From Lumbricus terrestris (taxonomy: Eukaryota > Annelida > Clitellata > Crassiclitellata > Lumbricidae), in contig OX457037.1 in assembly GCA_949752735.1 (NCBI GenBank), positions 33,356,956 through 33,420,955 on the forward strand: a stretch of DNA of 64,000 bases. Reading direction: 5' to 3'. Of this stretch, positions 54,185 to 64,000 are shown in pieces (position 1 is the first letter of the stretch; every line of letters begins with the position of its first letter). The notes below the pieces were generated by a model. The model ran no database searches. It worked only from the letters and a program-made list of their open reading frames with translations, and had not been told where the DNA came from. Both the position numbers and the translations under genes were made by a program.

Positions 54185-54242
54185 CTGATGATAAGAAACA
54201 GGTATGAAGATAAAAGCATAAATGTCACAGACGTTCATAAAA

Positions 54243-54367
54243 ATTGTCTACTAGAACAATGTACAGTTAATAGAACAATGCACAGTTAATAGAACAATGC
54301 ACAGTTAACAGAACAATGCACAAAATTAATAGAACAATGCAGTTAATAGAACAATGCACAGTTAAGG
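54243..54367. repeat. 19-bp tandem repeat upstream of exon 1
   Basis: About six units of agaacaatgcacagttaat. On the sense strand each holds attaactgtg, weakly branch-site-like. It begins about 60 bp from the acceptor. Confidence 0.85.
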
Positions 54368-54622
54368 AAAATGGGAAACACAGTGTGAATTATTGCAGAT
54401 GAATTTTCTCAAGTCCGCAGTCTGAGAGTCTTTTCAAGAGCTGCGATAAAGATACTTTATAATTTTTGGATGCAAAGTATGAGATAATAATCTACAACAA
54501 TCCAGGAATCCAGCAAATATAGACTTCATTCTGGAAATTTGAATGACTGATACCGTTAAACTAAAATTGATCTTCAGGAAGAGTACCGAACAGCAGGCAT
54601 ACTTCTCAGAATGAAGCTAACA

Positions 54623-54824
54623 TGGGGCGCGGTGGTGTAGTGGGCATGTTCGTTGCCTTGCAGCCAGAGGGTTGCAGGTTCGAATCCACCTCCAGCCACC
54701 GTGTAGGGACCTTGGACAAGTCCTTCACTCGCAATTGCTCAGCGCTTCAGCGTGAAACTCCGATTCAGTGTCCGTGCTGTACTCGGGGGCGCTTCTGAGT
54801 AGAAATCGTGGAGGAGCGCTATAA
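54623..54824 (+). mobile_element. tRNA-derived SINE with LINE tail, copy 4
   Basis: Head ggggcgcggtggtgtagtgg, B box ggttcgaatcc and tail gcgcttctgagtag plus ggagcgctata. It lies upstream of the first visible cadherin exon. Confidence 0.84.
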
Positions 54825-55888
54825 CAAATGCACGTATACAAACATGGTCTGTGAAGAAGAAGACGCTACTCTGCCGAATAATTTCAAATAGCTTGACATT
54901 TTCATATTGAGTAAATTCAGGTGACACTGAAAAGACTTGGTTAAAAAACTTTGAAATATATATATATACATATATAATAATTATTATATATAGACATACA
55001 TTCTGACTGATGCCAGAATGCTTCAAGATAATCTGCTTTGGTGAGGTCGATAGTTATCAAGTGCTATCCACAGTTTAGTATCACAAAATCCTTATAATAA
55101 GAACAAAAAGCATTGCAGCACTGGCAGTTAGTTGTCTTCTCGGTATAACAGTGTAAGCTTAGTCTTTGTATAAAACAGATAAACTATACCAGTATACCTG
55201 GCGAGTGGCAACTAATCCCATCCTAGATCCGTGCACTTTGAGAAATTGGCAGCCAGATTGATAAGTTTCAATTCATTTTAAGAGTGTGAATGCGAAAGCC
55301 GAGAAAAACTGACAATCCACATATACGGAGTCTGGAGCAAATAATTTCGGTTTTTGAGGATGCGAATGATTGATTGAGTACAATGTCATTGAAAAATCGA
55401 TGGAAAGACAATGAACTCATGAACTATATTCATCAGATGTTGTGGTGTGTGTCTCTTATGCTATACTATCAGCTTCTTCCCAATTCTGTCAATTCGGTGC
55501 AAGCGAAAACTGTATACCCGGTACTTTCACTGTATAATTTTGCAGAATCTTGCAGAAAATGATGCTACAGTCTACTCATGTTATAAGTTGCTGTTTGTAA
55601 AATTAAAGTCGTCCAGTAAAAGAAACATAGGCCTACATAATAATAATGAGAAGCCCAGTGATTCGAATGGTTTGATTTATGCTACACAGTGATTCACAGT
55701 TAAATAAATGAAAGGTTCAAACAGTTCCTTGTACACCTCTTTGCAGATGCAGATCCCATGCAGACAAATGCTAGATTCTTCTTTTTGGGTTAAAGCCTAG
55801 AAAACCAGCAATTCACTCGACCTCTCAAGGTCCACTCAGCCTTCCATTCGCTAGGTGGCACTGGTAACTTGAGCAGTAGGACAGAATT

Positions 55889-56152
55889 CAAGGCCGTAGC
55901 TAGGGGGTGTTTTGGGTGTTTGAACACCCCCCGAAATGGAAAATGGAAAAAATAATTGAATGCATTTACAAGCACATGATGTAAAAACCATGAAACAAAA
56001 CCATGGAAACACCCCCCAAAATGGAAAATGTAAAAATTCAATTAATTGGTGACATTTTCTGACGATTTCGGCCAGATGACTAAAAAAAGTCATCAATTTT
56101 TCGGGCGGGAAAGAAACACCCCCCGAAATCAAATCCTGGCTACGGTCTTGGG
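55889..56152. mobile_element. hAT-like MITE, CAAGGCCGTAG type
   Basis: Inverted ends caaggccgtagc / gctacggtcttg. The interior is the inverse of the 21178-21414 copy (gaaatggaaaatggaaaaaa, atgtaaaaaccatgaaac) plus gatgactaaaaaaagtcatc. The flanks share ggacaga, but register is not exact. Confidence 0.7.
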
Positions 56153-56229
56153 ACAGATAGCGCCTTGCACGGCTGCGATACACTTGAATGTGACTCTTGT
56201 AATAACTTGCAATCATACATTAATACTAT

Positions 56230-56641
56230 CAAGGGCGGATACAGAGATTTTCGAAAGGGGGTCAACATTTTCGGTGATCTTTGCCAGAAAAAAATCTTAT
56301 GACCTTTTTTAGCGCATAGGACGCTGCCCCTCCCCACCCATTTAGTTTCAACAAGCATTAAATCTATGCAGTGGGAGAGAAAAGTAGGGTACGACGAGAC
56401 TAGAGAGGTCGTTTGGTTGAAATATCTGGAAATATATCAATTTCCTTGCCAAAATAACTGATGACCTTTTTTTAGTCTTCAGTCATCTGGTCGAATATGC
56501 TGTGACCTCTCTAGTTTCGTCGTACCCTACTTTTCTCTCCTGCTGCATTGATTTAGTGCTTCTGAAAAAAAATGGGGGGCACGTCCTGTGCACTTTAAAA
56601 TGGGGAGGGCCATGGACGGATTGCCCCCTGGATCTGCCCCA
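56230..56641. mobile_element. hAT-like MITE, CAAGGGCGGATAC type, with internal hairpin
   Basis: Exact 8-bp duplication aatactat (56222-56229, 56642-56649). Inside, arms of about 60 bp around gagagaaaagtagggtacga and its complement (about 56355-56560) form a large inverted repeat, suggesting a second element inserted or a long subterminal hairpin. Confidence 0.75.
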
Positions 56642-57499
56642 AATACTATGACATAAACTCATACTGTGGTAAGTCAGTTCGAATTAACCTCTTATATGTG
56701 AATGACAAGTATGTCTTGTCATGGAAATTCTTCGCTATAGGTCAGACCTGGAGGTCATAGCTGGCCAAGTCTAAGGTAAACCATGACATCATTTATTACA
56801 TATGCAGGTGCGATAAAACTACTTGCATTTTCGTGAAGTCTGTAAAGTTACAGAGTTTTCTGAAAAATCAGTGAATGAACATGATTATATTAAAGGACAC
56901 TCATAATAGAGAAAGTCATTCGTGTTGCTGAAAATATCAAAATATAAACATAAGATGACTACTGAGCAAAGTATTTGATATTTTATAGCGAAGGATGGTA
57001 GCAGATCGAGTATGATCAATTGAATGAGAATGACCCAATGCCGGAGAAGGTGATTTATAATATGGTGCAGAAGCAGATGAAGGCAATGTCATTGAGACTG
57101 CCTGTTGGCTTCAGGAGAAGACTTTGCAAATATTGTTCGTCCGTTCGTTAGAAAATCTGGTTTGCAAATAGGCAAAAAATTGAGGATTTGATGGATTTTT
57201 AAGACTGTTTACAGACAGTGATCCATACAATTGCTTTGCTGTCGAAATAAACCGATATGCCCCTGAATACTGAATGGATCGGAATCGAGACAAATTTGCA
57301 ATTTAGACATCGTAGTTGGGCAGCCATTTCAACAGAAGAAATGTTTACAACAAATTTATAGATCTCCGTAATTGAAATGTCCATAAGGATAATAGCTGTA
57401 TAAATACGATAAATTTATTTCATATTATCGTACACACATATATCCGTAGTCCTGCTGACAAAACCCTTTGTATATGGACATAAAAACATAGAATTTTTC

Positions 57500-57690
57500 A
57501 ATCAATCACAATATATACAGCGCTCCTTCAAGATCACTACTCAGAGGCACTCCCAGCCGAGGCCAAGCGAAAACAATTGCTGAAACTAAGAAAAATTTAG
57601 GAGTTGTTGTATAGAGATGCAAAGCCCATTCCAAGTTGTTGGACCAACGACTGAGAAGAAATAGCACCACATTGTCGCAGAGCGAGCATC
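57500..57690 (-). mobile_element. LINE 3'-end fragment
   Basis: atatacagcgctccttcaag and cagaggcactcccagccg, then antisense of the ORF2 end (gcaaagcccattccaag, ggaccaacgactgagaag). Confidence 0.7.
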
Positions 57691-59391
57691 TTTAATACAA
57701 TGTCATCTCACATCCTTAATATCTTTTACATGGCGCACATAGGGTTAACAGGCCGGCACATGCAAGAAGATTAAAAAACACGAATGTTAAAGTAAAATAT
57801 CAAAAGCCACAACAGCCAATACACGATCGGTGTCATCAAGAAAGAAAGCAACAGGAACAGGAAGCACTGAATCACTTAAACAAAAGCCTGAGACATTGCG
57901 AGACAATAGAAAAACAACAACAGCAACAAGAGCAATATAAAATCAACAAACGAATGTTATTGACTATGCATGGAGATTTCAGTCCTGCACAAACAGTCAA
58001 CTCTCTGACACAACCCAACGAGGGATGGACACGGTTCGTTCCATGTAATAAAGTGCAAAGCCAATTAGTTATAGATAATAAACAGCATTCAGCTATTCCA
58101 CCCAGGTGCTGTTCGCCAATAAAATCTTGTCGATTTTCATTACAGGGAAGATAAAATCTAACGCCCGAATCCAAGTTGATAAATGGATATCTACACATGC
58201 CCTGGCGCAATAATTCTATTTTCATTGTCCAAATCGCCGACTCAGAAAACCGAGATGGTTTTCCGCGGAAAACTAATCACGCGACAGAAAGAACTTAAAG
58301 CGTTTACACCATTACGGCGGAAGACATCCTGAGGGCATGCCTCACGCAGCGGAACGGCAGATTTCAATCAAAAGACAAAGCAGCCACTTTCAATCAAAGG
58401 ACAAAGCAACGACAGCACTTGCAATGACTTCACATCGCATTAGGAACACGTCTCTCGCTGCAGCGAGAAGCAACAGAACTATCGCTAACGCACTAACGCA
58501 GGTCCACAGCGATAATTCACAGAAACCACTCTCCAAAGCCTATTATCTATTAGAACTTAGCACTTATACTATTACACATTCAGTAGTTTACATATATGGA
58601 GTGTATGCATTATAGTTTACATAGTATGGAAATGGGGCCTCTAAAACAGTCAGTCTAATAATTATATACAAGGAAGGTTCTTAGGTTGCACACAAGCATG
58701 CATAAACAAACACCTTGCTAATTAAAGCCCATTCTGGTTGCAGTCTCCTGTGTCCAGAAATGACATCCACATTCTATATCCACTTTTACCACCGGTAGTC
58801 AATCCTTTCTACCAAGTGAGACCACACCCTCACAGCTTTGTGTTGCCTACTACAGATGGCAACACTACATCTCACCACAAGCCTAATATACAAAGCCACT
58901 CCATGTTCATTAGTGATGTCGTCTTATTATCTAATCTCATGAGCCTTGTATAATAATTATAAGCATAAAATGGTCACCTCAAATCATTCTTCATGTAATC
59001 ACCTACAGTCAGTAACTCACCATCAAGTGAATTCAATAATTTCAATAGACATTGACAAATACATTCTAAGGCAAATAGGTCGGCCAACATTCCTTCTCTA
59101 TCACAGTCAGTCTCTCCTATGGGAAAACGGTGTGCTTCTTAGCACTCAGCCGCCCTTGCGCTTGGCCGCCCTCGACTACAGTAACTGTCTCCATGAACCA
59201 GCGCCCATCCTTTGCAACTTGCTTCCAGCACTCAGTGACTTGTCTAGAGTAATCACTCACCTATTTCCTGCCATCGGTCACCTGCCTCTATCAACTAGCT
59301 TCCTTCCTTAACAACGTGTCTCTTTGACCGCCTGTAAAAGGTGCCACTTGGACAGCAAAGCAAGTGGTTCCCAGGATCTCAACGAAGACCC

Positions 59392-59692
59392 TGTAATTTG
59401 GAGACCCTGTAATTTGTAATTTGGAGACCCTGTAATTTGTAATTTGGAGACCCTGTAATTTGTAATTTGGAGACCCTATAATTTGGAGACCCTGTAATTT
59501 GTAATTTGGAGACCCTGTAATTTGTAATTTGGAGACCCTGTAATTTGGAGACCCTGTAACTTGTAATTTGGAGACCCTGTAATTTGTAATTTGGAGACCC
59601 TGTAATTTGGAGACCCTGTAACTTGTAATTTGGAGACCCTGTAATTTGTAATTTGGAGACCCTGTAATTTGGAGACCCTGTAATTTGGATGT
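59392..59692. repeat. tandem repeat of ggagaccctgtaattt units
   Basis: Units of 16 and 25 bp (with or without gtaattt) alternate in blocks, giving a higher-order pattern. Confidence 0.9.
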
Positions 59693-59979
59693 GACGCAAA
59701 GGCTATTGGCCACTCTGCTGAGCATCACCACACCACCGCACATGTAGTTAAACTTTTGTTGCAGACTGTGGGTTCGATTTTTGTTAGAAGTAATAAACAC
59801 TAACACTACAATAGACCTTCATTGATTTACCCTTCTGATCAACCATTGGAGCCCTGCTCACAATGGGACCGAACATAAACAGAGCATTGAAAGAGGTCAT
59901 ACTGACTGAGGTCGTCAATTGAACAGCTGCACCAGCAGCACCACTGGAGCATTAGTCACTGGATAGTGTCATAGCATAG

Positions 59980-59980
59980 T

Positions 59981-60031
<51 letters not shown>

Positions 60032-60193
60032 TCTAAGTAGTATCAGCAGCTGTAGAAGAAGCAGCAGCAGTAGAAGTAGTAGTAGTAGCAGCAGCAGTAG
60101 AAGTAGCAGCAGCAGTGGTACGAGTAAGAAAATTATGATAATGATGACAACAGCAAAGACTATGATGATGATGATGACGATGATGATGACGAA

Positions 60194-60225
<32 letters not shown>

Positions 60226-60245
60226 CGACGATGGTGATGATGATA
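59980..60245. repeat. (CAG)n, (AGT)n and (GATGAT)n trinucleotide block
   Basis: About 14 cagcag units, then agcagtagaagtag variants, then gatgat runs. Confidence 0.9.
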
Positions 60246-60773
60246 ATATTAATAATTGAATACAATCGCAAAATGATTGCAAATTGGTCTCTAAAATATT
60301 GTAACACTTGGGCGCTGTGAATAAATAGTCTCTACGTACGTATTGCATGTACATAACGTGTGTGCATTAATTTAATTAAAATAAGTCAATCAAACAAACT
60401 TTGATCTGCCAAAATAAAACTGTTTCAAAATAAATGGTTTATTGATTAAATGCCATTTATGGCGGCGAGTTCTTCAATAACAATGTGTGCTGTACACGTC
60501 AAAAGCAGGACGACGGAGGACGACTGTGACGAAAATTCCCGAGTGAAGACTATTTCGAGAAGAAGTGAAACAATTCATCATCATCCATCAAATGTCCAGA
60601 TGGTTTGGGGACATTATTCATCGCAATTCAGAGCCAGAAACGGTGAAAAATTTGACACAAAAGTTTGGTCCACTGAGCCCGACCATTCTGACCATTCAAG
60701 TCTCAGTTGGCTATTAAGATTTCTTCCAGATTTTCCATGACGGAATCAAATGTAAGGCAAAGAGTGGCCCGGT

Positions 60774-61280
60774 CAGTGGCGTAACAACCTAGCCGGGGGC
60801 CCGTGGACAATGGAGCTCGGGACCCTATACCTATTAAGGACGTTTTCCCTCATGTTTTGCAAGTAGGCAATTAAGAGGAATTCGGTCAATATTGGCATTC
60901 TCAATAGGCTAAGTCTTGTTCAAACGTACAGTCGTTGAAGCACTTGTCTGACACAGTTGCTTCGGTACTTAATGCTGTCTAATAGAATCGTTTCCTGTGG
61001 TCTTGAAATTCCTGCCATCAACTCATTTCTGCAGTAAGAATTCTTCTCTCATCCTGTTTTCGCATTGTCTAGCATTCTGGTGAGCATAGGAAGATCGGTC
61101 GTATCATCATCTAGTAGGCCTATCTTTTTTTTCTTGGTTTTCTTTTATCGTCCTTAAAAATGGCCCCTAAATGGAAAAGCAAGTCTATACGGGAATATTA
61201 TTTTAAATGCTCGGGGGCCCTTTGAACCTCGGGAGCCCGTGGACTTTGTCCACCCTCGTTATATGGTTGTTACGCCACTG
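60774..61280. mobile_element. hAT-like element, CAGTGGCGTAACAACC type
   Basis: Exact 8-bp duplication ggcccggt (60766-60773, 61281-61288) with perfect inverted ends cagtggcgtaacaacc / ggttgttacgccactg. Subterminal cgggggcccgtggac and cgggagcccgtggac are direct repeats. No coding frame. Confidence 0.86.
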
Positions 61281-61599
61281 GGCCCGGTTGGTTTGAACAG
61301 ACTTCAAACGACAGACCATGGCAAATAGGTAGTCAACGCAAAAAACTTAACACAATTGTAAAACTAAGAGCAGCGTGGTTGATTCAGACTTCAAAAGACA
61401 GACCATACAGTATTAGGCATTTAGCTGTAAAAATTAAAAACTTAATGCAAGTGAAAATTACGTTAGTAGCCTACTTTGTTAGAACAGCATTCCATAAAGC
61501 AAATGCAAGTTTTATAGTTTTGACCCCTATAGTCTATAGGCCTAGTTTAAAGTTTTGTTGTACTACTTTCAACAGTGTAGAACACTGTAGATCTACTAT

Positions 61600-62040
61600 T
61601 AATTAATTAATTAATTAATTATGGAGATTTATATATAGTTTATAGATATCACTTTCAACTAAGTATTATTAATTCATTCATTCATTTATGGAGATTTATA
61701 TATAGTTTATAGATACCACTTTCAACTAAGTATTATTAATTCATTCATTCATCATGGAGATTTATATATAGTTTATAGATACCACTTTCAACTAAGTATT
61801 ATTAATTCATTCATTCATTTATGGAGATTTATATATAGCTTATAGAATATAGATACCACTTTCAACTAAGTATTATTAATTCATTCATTCATTTATGGAG
61901 ATTTATATATAGTTTATAGACACCACTTTCAACTAAGTATTATTAATTCATTCATTCATCATGGAGATTTATATATAGTTTATAGATACCACTTTCAACT
62001 AAGTATTATTAATTCATTCATTCATCATGGAGATTTATAT
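61600..62040. repeat. 73-bp tandem repeat ending in LINE tail
   Basis: Six units containing attcattcattc, atggagatttatatatag, atagataccactttcaac and aagtattatta. The last unit merges into a LINE 3' end (atggagatttatatagcgcc). Confidence 0.9.
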
Positions 62041-62260
62041 AGCGCCGCTTCAACGTCATTACTTAGGAGCACTACCAACTTATAACCTTGGCTGAAAAGA
62101 ATGTTTTTAAGGCTGCCATAAAACGCATCTTAGCAAACCCTAAGCATGAGACGCGTAGATGGTGGAAGTCCATTCCATACCATGGGGACAATAACAGAGA
62201 AAGCATGTCTAAGAATTAATGGAGAAGCCACTGACAGCTCCATCAGGTTATTCACCAAGG
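62040..62260 (-). mobile_element. LINE 3'-end fragment
   Basis: tatagcgccgcttcaacg and ttaggagcactaccaac, followed by antisense ORF2 end (tggaagtccattccatacc). Its GAAT tail side leads into a 73-bp tandem array at 61600-62040. Confidence 0.7.
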
Positions 62261-63034
62261 AGCAAGTTCCTTGCTAAAGCAAGAGGCTTTATTATTATTA
62301 AGACAGCCGCACTTGGCTCAGAAGTTAATAAGTGGACAACTTGAATCATAATATTATTGGTAAACCACACATTGGCACCAAACGAGTCATTAGATAGGCC
62401 TAATTACAAAATCTTAAATGTAATTATAATAACTTGCTAATAGCTAATAGCTGCTTTGAACTTTTCCTGGAATGAATGAGTGCAGTAAAAAATTTACAAA
62501 AATTATTATATTAAAAAATTTGCTGATAATCAAATGACTATTTTTTAATTTTTCTGATCAAAATATTAGGTGGAATGAGAAGGTGGAATGAATGAGTGCA
62601 AATGATTTTGGCCTTATACGTCGAATGCATCCATTTCAGCAATGTGAATGCCTCAGAAATTGTAAAGTAATAACAATAAGATTGTAGTGTAGAAGGACAA
62701 CATGATGGAAAGTACAAACGAAAGTTAATTAAAAAGTACGGTAAAGGTAGACATTAAAAAACACAGAATATGGCATTAAACAATGGACATGAAGCTGTGT
62801 TAATTACACAACAACATGCAGAAGATAATTAGGATCAAGTGACAAAACCCTATACGCCACGCAAACGAGTCTCATTAAGACCAGAGACTTCCGACTGTTA
62901 GACAAGACTTATCCGGCTTCTTTCAATAACAAACTCAATGAGCTTTTAATATGTAGGCCTTTTACGGCTATCACATTATCATTTATATGCTGCTAAATTT
63001 GCTGCTGGCTGGAGTAAAATGAATACCCAGTACT

Positions 63035-63080
63035 AAAACTACCATTATTACAATTATTATTACTATTATGATTATAATTA

Positions 63081-63123
<43 letters not shown>

Positions 63124-63138
63124 TATTATTATCATTAT
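63035..63138. repeat. (TAT)n microsatellite
   Basis: tattattatt run with interruptions. Confidence 0.9.
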
Positions 63139-63415
63139 GCATTTAATAAGCACTATTATCCAGTGACCAATCAGCAATCAGTGCAACACAAAGCAATTTA
63201 GCAATTACTGGTAAGTTGTCTTTTAATAATGCAAGTCAAATGCTGAAATTTTGCAAAACAGACAGGTACGTAAACTGCAACTGTTATTGGATCAGGAATC
63301 GTTCAAAACAGCTATTGGCTAATACAGGTGGTTTACCAGCAGCTATCTCTATGCTATGAGCAGCTGTTATTTATTAACAGCTATATAGGCCTACTGTGAA
63401 CTCTACTGACGCTTG

Positions 63416-63621
63416 CAGGGCTTTTTTAACGTGCAGTTGTACACAAAATGTGCAGTTCTAAATGGATTTGTGCAGTTGTAGAAGCACTTCTGTCACAAGT
63501 TCTGTGCAGTTAAAACTAGCAAAAAAGGTCATTGTTCTCCGATTGGAAGTAATTTACCATGGAGGATGGGAATGGAAAGAAGGAGTTGTGCAGTTCTAAA
63601 AATTCCTTAAAAACAGCCCTG
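63416..63621. mobile_element. hAT-like MITE, second copy of the nested family
   Basis: Flanks gacgcttg / gacacttg (7 of 8). The sequence is the inverse of 43387-43569: gtgcagttgtacacaaaatg, ggaagtaatttaccatggag and gtgcagttctaaaaattcc. Confidence 0.82.
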
Positions 63622-64000
63622 GACACTTGTTTCCAGATGGCAAAATTCATTGGTAGCCGATGATGCAAAGTCTACGTCAGTGCTGTTCAACCTGCGGCCT
63701 GCAGGCCACTGATTTTAATTGGCACGCCTGAGCTAGTGATGTTTTTTCAGATTTAGTGAAGATGAAAAAAACAAATCGCAAACCAACTAATGGCTATATA
63801 CTATAAGTTGTTGTGTTATAATTAAAGTGAATACAAAATAAAGTTTTCATGGCGGATCCTGTATGATTGACTATTCCATAGTAAATTTTAATATAGCTTA
63901 AGCAATTTACTTTAGATTTTAGTTATTGCTTTTCAGTTCACCAGCATGGCCCTAGGCTTCAAGAAAAGTCCTTTGGTAACTTGCGGTGTCAAAAACGTTG

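Larger units (their letters stand above)
40302..52738 (-). other. 12.4 kb intron between cadherin exons 2 and 3
   Basis: Defined by frame continuity of the flanking exons. It holds the repeats listed separately. Stretches without anything recognised are 40510-41150, 41270-42195, 44625-45290, 46895-47510, 47560-48190, 49660-50870 and 51090-52380. Short frames in these stretches have no family resemblance I can name. Confidence 0.75.
54185..64000. other. upstream cadherin intron or 5' flank
   Basis: No further cadherin-repeat exon was found on the minus strand and no other gene on either strand. Stretches with nothing recognised are 54370-54620, 54830-55885, 56650-57500, 57700-59390, 60250-60765, 61290-61595, 62265-63030, 63140-63405 and 63630-64000. 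Since exon 1 as seen starts mid-repeat, most of this region is probably intron. Confidence 0.6.

Noticed and set aside
57872..58225. 117-codon minus-strand frame
   Set aside because: No recognisable domain, no splice partners, Cys run from a microsatellite-like tract.
59291..59806. 171-codon minus-strand frame with GLQITNYRVSKLQ repeats
   Set aside because: Follows from the ggagaccctgtaattt tandem repeat; no homology or splice support.
60135..60320. Met-rich frame
   Set aside because: Translation of a GAT microsatellite.

Overview
The window is animal genomic DNA, AT-rich and full of microsatellites and transposon fragments. It holds one recognisable protein-coding gene, on the minus strand: the 3' part of a large non-chordate classical (type III, N-cadherin/G-cadherin-like) cadherin. 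I could place 34 coding exons between 54184 and 395. All intron phases agree, and the joined reading frame is about 2,530 residues with a single terminal stop. The mix of a type III cadherin, CR1-group LINE 3' ends and many hAT-like MITEs suggests a marine invertebrate. An echinoderm or hemichordate is my first guess; a lophotrochozoan is not excluded.

Gene layout, read along the minus strand. Exons 1-22 (54184 to 13270) encode one partial and about 14 complete extracellular cadherin repeats. Exons 22-31 (13270 to 2763) encode the primitive classic cadherin region: a juxtamembrane NC-type segment, Cys-rich/EGF modules and two laminin G domains in the order Cys-rich/EGF, LamG, EGF, LamG, EGF. 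Exons 31-32 encode the transmembrane helix. Exons 32-34 encode the cytoplasmic tail, with a p120-catenin-type juxtamembrane motif and a beta-catenin-binding region whose extreme C-terminus departs from the usual ending. The signal peptide, prodomain, promoter and most N-terminal repeats lie beyond the high-coordinate edge or were not visible. Exons 2 and 3 are separated by a 12.4 kb intron (40302-52738).

The introns and the 54185-64000 region carry: (i) 3' ends of a CR1-like LINE, the best copy at 4985-5836 with an antisense ORF2 C-terminus; (ii) a tRNA-derived SINE family with the same 3' hairpin tail as the LINE; (iii) at least a dozen hAT-like MITEs, most with 8-bp target-site duplications, including one nested pair; (iv) a 964-bp mariner-like remnant with long terminal inverted repeats; (v) many minisatellites and microsatellites.

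The most unusual pattern is that three minisatellites in three introns abut splice sites, with the functional splice site forming the terminal unit in exact register: a 15-bp array of CAG|GTGAGA-like donors after exon 14, an 18-bp GTAAGT array after exon 2, and a 23-bp polypyrimidine-AG array before exon 16. At least two introns also appear to be GC-AG. Splice boundaries are read by eye from frame continuity and consensus sites; no RNA data or database search was available.
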